Below are positions 6,320 through 7,990 of a DNA stretch of 7,990 nucleotides, in pieces. Numbering within the stretch: the stretch's first letter is position 1; each line of letters opens with the position of its first letter. The position numbers were made by a program, and so were the translations under genes. This DNA comes from an uncultured Clostridia bacterium (GTDB lineage: Bacteria > Bacillota > Clostridia > Christensenellales > Aristaeellaceae). The notes under the pieces were generated by a model. The model was not told the origin of the DNA. It did not search any database and worked only from the letters and a program-made list of their open reading frames with translations. The stretch is taken from contig CAKTXP010000105.1 in assembly GCA_934631055.1 (NCBI GenBank), positions 1 to 7,990 on the forward strand, written 5' to 3'.

Positions 6320-7213
6320 ATGCGCATCCTGACCTATATCACCACCAAAGAGGACGCGGGACGCGCCGTTCGTAGCGTCGTTCCCCGACGGTTTCGCTTG
6401 GGCACGCATGCCTTTCGGCGGCTCAAAGTCGAGGGCTGCATTCTCTGCGACGGCATGCCCGTCCGTGCGGACGCCATCCTGCGTGCCGGACAGGTTTTGG
6501 AAATCCGCCTTGATAACGGCGAAACACCCGGCGCGGCTCTGACGCCCGATGCTGCCCTCCCGCCGTCTTTTATCCGCTATGCCGACGAGGATATCCTCAT
6601 CGTCAGCAAAGGTGCGCCGCTGGCGACCCTTCCCTGCGGACATATCCATACGGGGACGCTCCGCGAGCAGCTTGCCGCCCTGCTCGGACAGGACGCCGCA
6701 TCGTTTGATTATCACCCTGTCAACCGGCTGGACAAGGGAACGAGCGGGCTTCTCTGTGTCGCGCGGCATGCGCATGCCCAGCGCCTGCTGACCGCTCAGC
6801 TCCATTCCGATGCCTTTCTGCGCGAATATCTGGCTGTCACCGACGGCATTCCCGAAGAGATATCCGGCGTCATCGACGCGCCCATTGCGCGGCTCGGCGC
6901 GGGCGCAAAGCGCGGCGTCGTGCAAGGCGGACAGCGCGCCGTGACCCATTACCGCGTCGAGCAGACGTATAAAGGACGCGCACTCATCCGCCTGAAACTT
7001 GCAACCGGGCGCACGCATCAGATCCGCGTCCATCTGTCGCACATCGGCTGTCCCATCGTCGGCGATTATCTGTACGGAAAAGAGCTCCCCGAACTGAAAG
7101 ACCGTTTTGCGCTCCATTCCGCGCATCTGCGCTGCACACAGCCCATTACAGGTCAGGTCATCAACATAACGGAGCCTCTGCCCAAAACCCTGCAAGCGCT
7201 CATTGAAAACTGA
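6320..7213 (+). CDS. RluA-family RNA pseudouridine synthase
   Basis: The 297-residue protein isomerises uridine to pseudouridine in structured RNA, most likely 23S rRNA. The catalytic motif HPVNRLDKGTSGLL (132-145) carries the essential aspartate D138; the usual HRLD is NRLD here. Further family landmarks are LREYLAV (167-173), GRTHQIRVHLSHIGCPIVGD (230-249) and the C-terminal FALHSAHL (263-270). The N-terminal ~65 residues (RRLKVEGCILCDGMPVRADAILRAGQVLEI) look like an S4-type RNA-binding domain, as in RluC/RluD. The target base cannot be set from sequence, so no gene symbol is given. ATG 6320 has a GCGAGG site about seven bases upstream. It is the second gene after the small membrane protein and is followed directly by a terminator. 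Confidence 0.94.
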   Translation: MRILTYITTKEDAGRAVRSVVPRRFRLGTHAFRRLKVEGCILCDGMPVRADAILRAGQVLEIRLDNGETPGAALTPDAALPPSFIRYADEDILIVSKGAPLATLPCGHIHTGTLREQLAALLGQDAASFDYHPVNRLDKGTSGLLCVARHAHAQRLLTAQLHSDAFLREYLAVTDGIPEEISGVIDAPIARLGAGAKRGVVQGGQRAVTHYRVEQTYKGRALIRLKLATGRTHQIRVHLSHIGCPIVGDYLYGKELPELKDRFALHSAHLRCTQPITGQVINITEPLPKTLQALIEN

Positions 7214-7220
7214 AAAGCAT

Positions 7221-7277
7221 AAAAATCCCCCTGCCGCGCCATCCTGAACATATCCGACGCAGACAGGGGGTATTTTT
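7221..7277 (+). terminator. Intrinsic terminator after the pseudouridine synthase gene
   Basis: Arms ATCCCCCTG and CAGGGGGTA pair at 7225-7233 and 7264-7272, extended by A5 (7221-7225) against T5 (7273-7277) with one bulged T. The loop is about 30 bases, long for an intrinsic terminator. The A-tract and T-tract on either side make it usable from both strands. It begins eight bases after the stop codon. Its 3' arm also serves as the likely ribosome binding site of the next ORF. Confidence 0.75.
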
Positions 7278-7278
7278 A

Positions 7279-7512
7279 ATGTGTCATCAGAAAGAGAATC
7301 CGGCAAAGAAATGGAACCCGCCCGCGCAGACGGGCGCTCCGCGCGAACCGGACGACGTCGCCAGCGCAACGGAATGCACCGGACTGACACCGACCGAACC
7401 GGAAGATATCGAGGAAGCGTACGCGCTCGGCGAGCTTTACGCCATCCACACGCTCAGACCAAAGAAGAAGGGAACGGTTGGGGCTCCGCCCCAAACCCCG
7501 CCAGGAACCTGA
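7279..7512 (+). CDS. Small acidic hypothetical protein with repeat-encoded tail
   Basis: The 77-residue ORF has a proline- and lysine-rich start (KENPAKKWNPPAQTGAPREP), then an acidic, ordered-looking part ATECTGLTPTEPEDIEEAYA and LGELYAIHTLRPKKK. Its codons use G or C at third positions as the neighbours do, unlike the arginine-rich overlapping frame at 7281-7550. The ATECTGL...EEAYALGELYAIH pattern resembles, from memory, short uncharacterised Clostridia proteins. The last ~13 residues (TVGAPPQTPPGT) and the stop codon are encoded by repeat copy C, so the original C-terminus was probably near KKK. The only ribosome binding site is the GGGGG of the preceding terminator arm, eight bases before the ATG. 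There are no membrane segments, cysteine clusters or signal peptide. Function is unknown. Confidence 0.6.
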   Translation: MCHQKENPAKKWNPPAQTGAPREPDDVASATECTGLTPTEPEDIEEAYALGELYAIHTLRPKKKGTVGAPPQTPPGT

Positions 7513-7586
7513 GGTTCCTGGACTTCCCGATTCGCTTCGCGGCGGTTTGAATTGATTTTATCGGACGACGCGCATGCGCGTCGTAT
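7471..7586 (+). repeat. Two-hairpin repeat element, copy C
   Basis: Hairpin 1 is TTGGGGC-TCC-GCCCCAA (7478-7494), hairpin 2 is CCAGGAACC-TGA-GGTTCCTGG (7501-7521), then comes the TTCGCTTCGCGGCGGTTT block (7531-7548), which is identical to copy B, and the palindrome at 7565-7584. Its 5' end overlaps the 3' end of the small acidic ORF, whose TGA stop is the loop of hairpin 2. Just after it, at 7604-7618, GCGCGAAGCGAAGAA partly repeats the TTCGCTTCGCG block in inverse orientation. Confidence 0.87.
7565..7584. repeat. 20-bp perfect palindrome at end of copy C
   Basis: ACGACGCGCATGCGCGTCGT is its own reverse complement. It differs from the copy B palindrome by T to C at position 5 and A to G at position 16, which are mirror positions. 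Confidence 0.9.
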
Positions 7587-7632
7587 GCCTTAGAGGATTA
7601 AAACCAGCGCGAAGCGAAGAAGGGAGTCTGAG

Positions 7633-7725
7633 GGGATTGGAATCACGCGCCCGCAGTGCGGGATTCAGCGTGATGGAAATCGGAAATCGTAAGAAACGCC
7701 TTGCGTTTCTATACGAGTTTCCCGG
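7633..7725. repeat. Tandem 93-bp structured repeat, unit 1
   Basis: The unit holds two stem-loops. The first pairs ATCACGC (7642-7648) with GCGTGAT (7668-7674) and encloses CCCGC-AGT-GCGGG (7650-7662). The second is built from GGAAA/TTTCC, TCGTA/TACGA and AGAAACGC-CTT-GCGTTTCT (7682-7722) with two single-base bulges. Flanks CTGAGGGGATT (7628-7638) and AAATCCCTCAG (7730-7740) are imperfect inverted repeats that could mark ends of the element. Confidence 0.88.
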
Positions 7726-7748
7726 ACTGAAATCCCTCAGGCGGGTCT

Positions 7749-7841
7749 GGGATTGAAGTCACGCGCCCGCTGTGCGGGATTCAGCGTGACGGAAATCGGA
7801 AATCGTAAGAAATGCTTTGCATTTCTATACGAGTTTCCCGG
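7749..7841. repeat. Tandem 93-bp structured repeat, unit 2
   Basis: It aligns to unit 1 without gaps at a spacing of 116 bases, with seven differences. Two are the mirror pair GTCACGC/GCGTGAC (7758-7764, 7784-7790), two are the mirror pair in AGAAATGC/GCATTTCT, two fall in three-base loops (TGT for AGT, TTT for CTT) and one is outside the stems. It also encodes the last residues and stop of the minus-strand gene entering from the right edge. Confidence 0.88.
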
Positions 7842-7990
7842 GTCGGCAGCCCAGCGTTCCCCATCCCCCAGCAAAACCCTTTTGCCACCCGAATGTCCGG
7901 CTGGCAGAAGTGGTTCCCCTCGTTCCATTCCAGAATATGCCGCACGCCGCGCGCTTCAAGCCTTGCGTCCAGTTCCCGGATGCAGGCGCC
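7781..7990 (-). CDS. 3' end of a possible alpha/beta-hydrolase (esterase) gene, truncated by window edge
   Basis: An open frame runs in from the right edge for 69 codons to a TGA at 7781-7783. It starts GACIRELDARLEARGVRHIL, then EWNEGNHFCQPDIRVAKGFC and WGMGNAGLPT. The pattern of a helix ending in LxxRGVxHxxxEW followed by GNH looks like the C-terminal part of esterase-type alpha/beta-hydrolases, where the histidine after the glycine is catalytic. The similarity is by eye and weak, and the rest of the protein lies outside the window. Codon use matches the neighbours. The last ~19 residues (RETRIEMQSISYDFRFPSR) come from tandem repeat unit 2, so the ancestral stop was probably upstream near the GLPT end. 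No start codon is inside the window. Confidence 0.6.
   Translation of the reverse strand, partial: GACIRELDARLEARGVRHILEWNEGNHFCQPDIRVAKGFCWGMGNAGLPTRETRIEMQSISYDFRFPSR

Noticed and set aside
6254..7390. Minus-strand open frame of 378 codons opposite the RluA-family gene
   Set aside because: It is an antisense shadow produced by high GC in the third codon position of the pseudouridine synthase gene. It crosses a terminator and has no motif.
7281..7550. Alternative frame (89 codons) overlapping the small acidic ORF
   Set aside because: Very arginine-rich (RTGRRRQRN) with poor codon pattern. The frame starting at 7279 is a better protein.
7633..7841. Possible CRISPR array
   Set aside because: Only two units, 93 bp each with internal stems and a 23-bp gap, and no cas genes. 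This does not match repeat-spacer geometry.
7737..7928. Minus-strand 63-codon ORF over the tandem repeat
   Set aside because: A different minus-strand frame runs open from the right edge with a plausible protein pattern and explains the region better. This one is mostly repeat sequence.

Overview
The window looks like a chromosomal segment from a GC-rich, low-abundance-type Firmicute of the class Clostridia, probably an uncultured gut anaerobe. The reasons are strong GGAGG ribosome binding sites, sigma-A type promoters, a DUF896 gene, a short Firmicutes-type NagB, and dense triloop hairpin repeats of a kind I associate with gut Clostridia genomes. The taxon is an inference; no rRNA or phylogenetic marker was read. 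No transposase, phage gene, tRNA or CRISPR array was seen.

Left block (6-2651, minus strand): an extended -10 promoter drives nagB (glucosamine-6-phosphate deaminase) and nagA (N-acetylglucosamine-6-phosphate deacetylase), which are tightly coupled. A Nudix-fold protein with a degenerate catalytic box and a DUF896 small protein follow. NagA and NagB together turn GlcNAc-6-P into fructose-6-P plus acetate and ammonia.

Middle (2733-3090) is an intergenic cluster of hairpins, most with three-base loops. It precedes (in coordinates) a minus-strand two-gene operon, 3100-5856. The first gene encodes a 282-residue protein with two membrane-type segments and a C-terminal stretch that reads like the beta domain of GrpE. 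The second encodes a divergent Hsp70/actin-fold ATPase that lacks a recognisable peptide-binding domain and instead has a glycine-rich, membrane-like segment. I infer a dedicated membrane-linked Hsp70 plus exchange-factor pair; this is the best candidate for an undescribed system here.

Right block (5857-7990): the Hsp70 operon and a plus-strand operon diverge from back-to-back promoters whose -35 boxes share a 10-bp palindrome. The plus operon encodes a 59-residue single-pass membrane protein and an RluA-family pseudouridine synthase, and ends in a terminator. After that come a small acidic ORF, a second repeat element, a tandem pair of 93-bp structured repeats, and the 3' end of a minus-strand gene that may encode an esterase.

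The most striking non-coding signal is the repeats. One two-hairpin element occurs three times (3031-3090 minus, 5971-6083 plus, 7471-7586 plus). A second element occurs as a tandem pair (7633-7725, 7749-7841). In both families most differences between copies are paired substitutions that keep the stems intact. Two genes read into these elements and use them for their C-terminal tails and stop codons.
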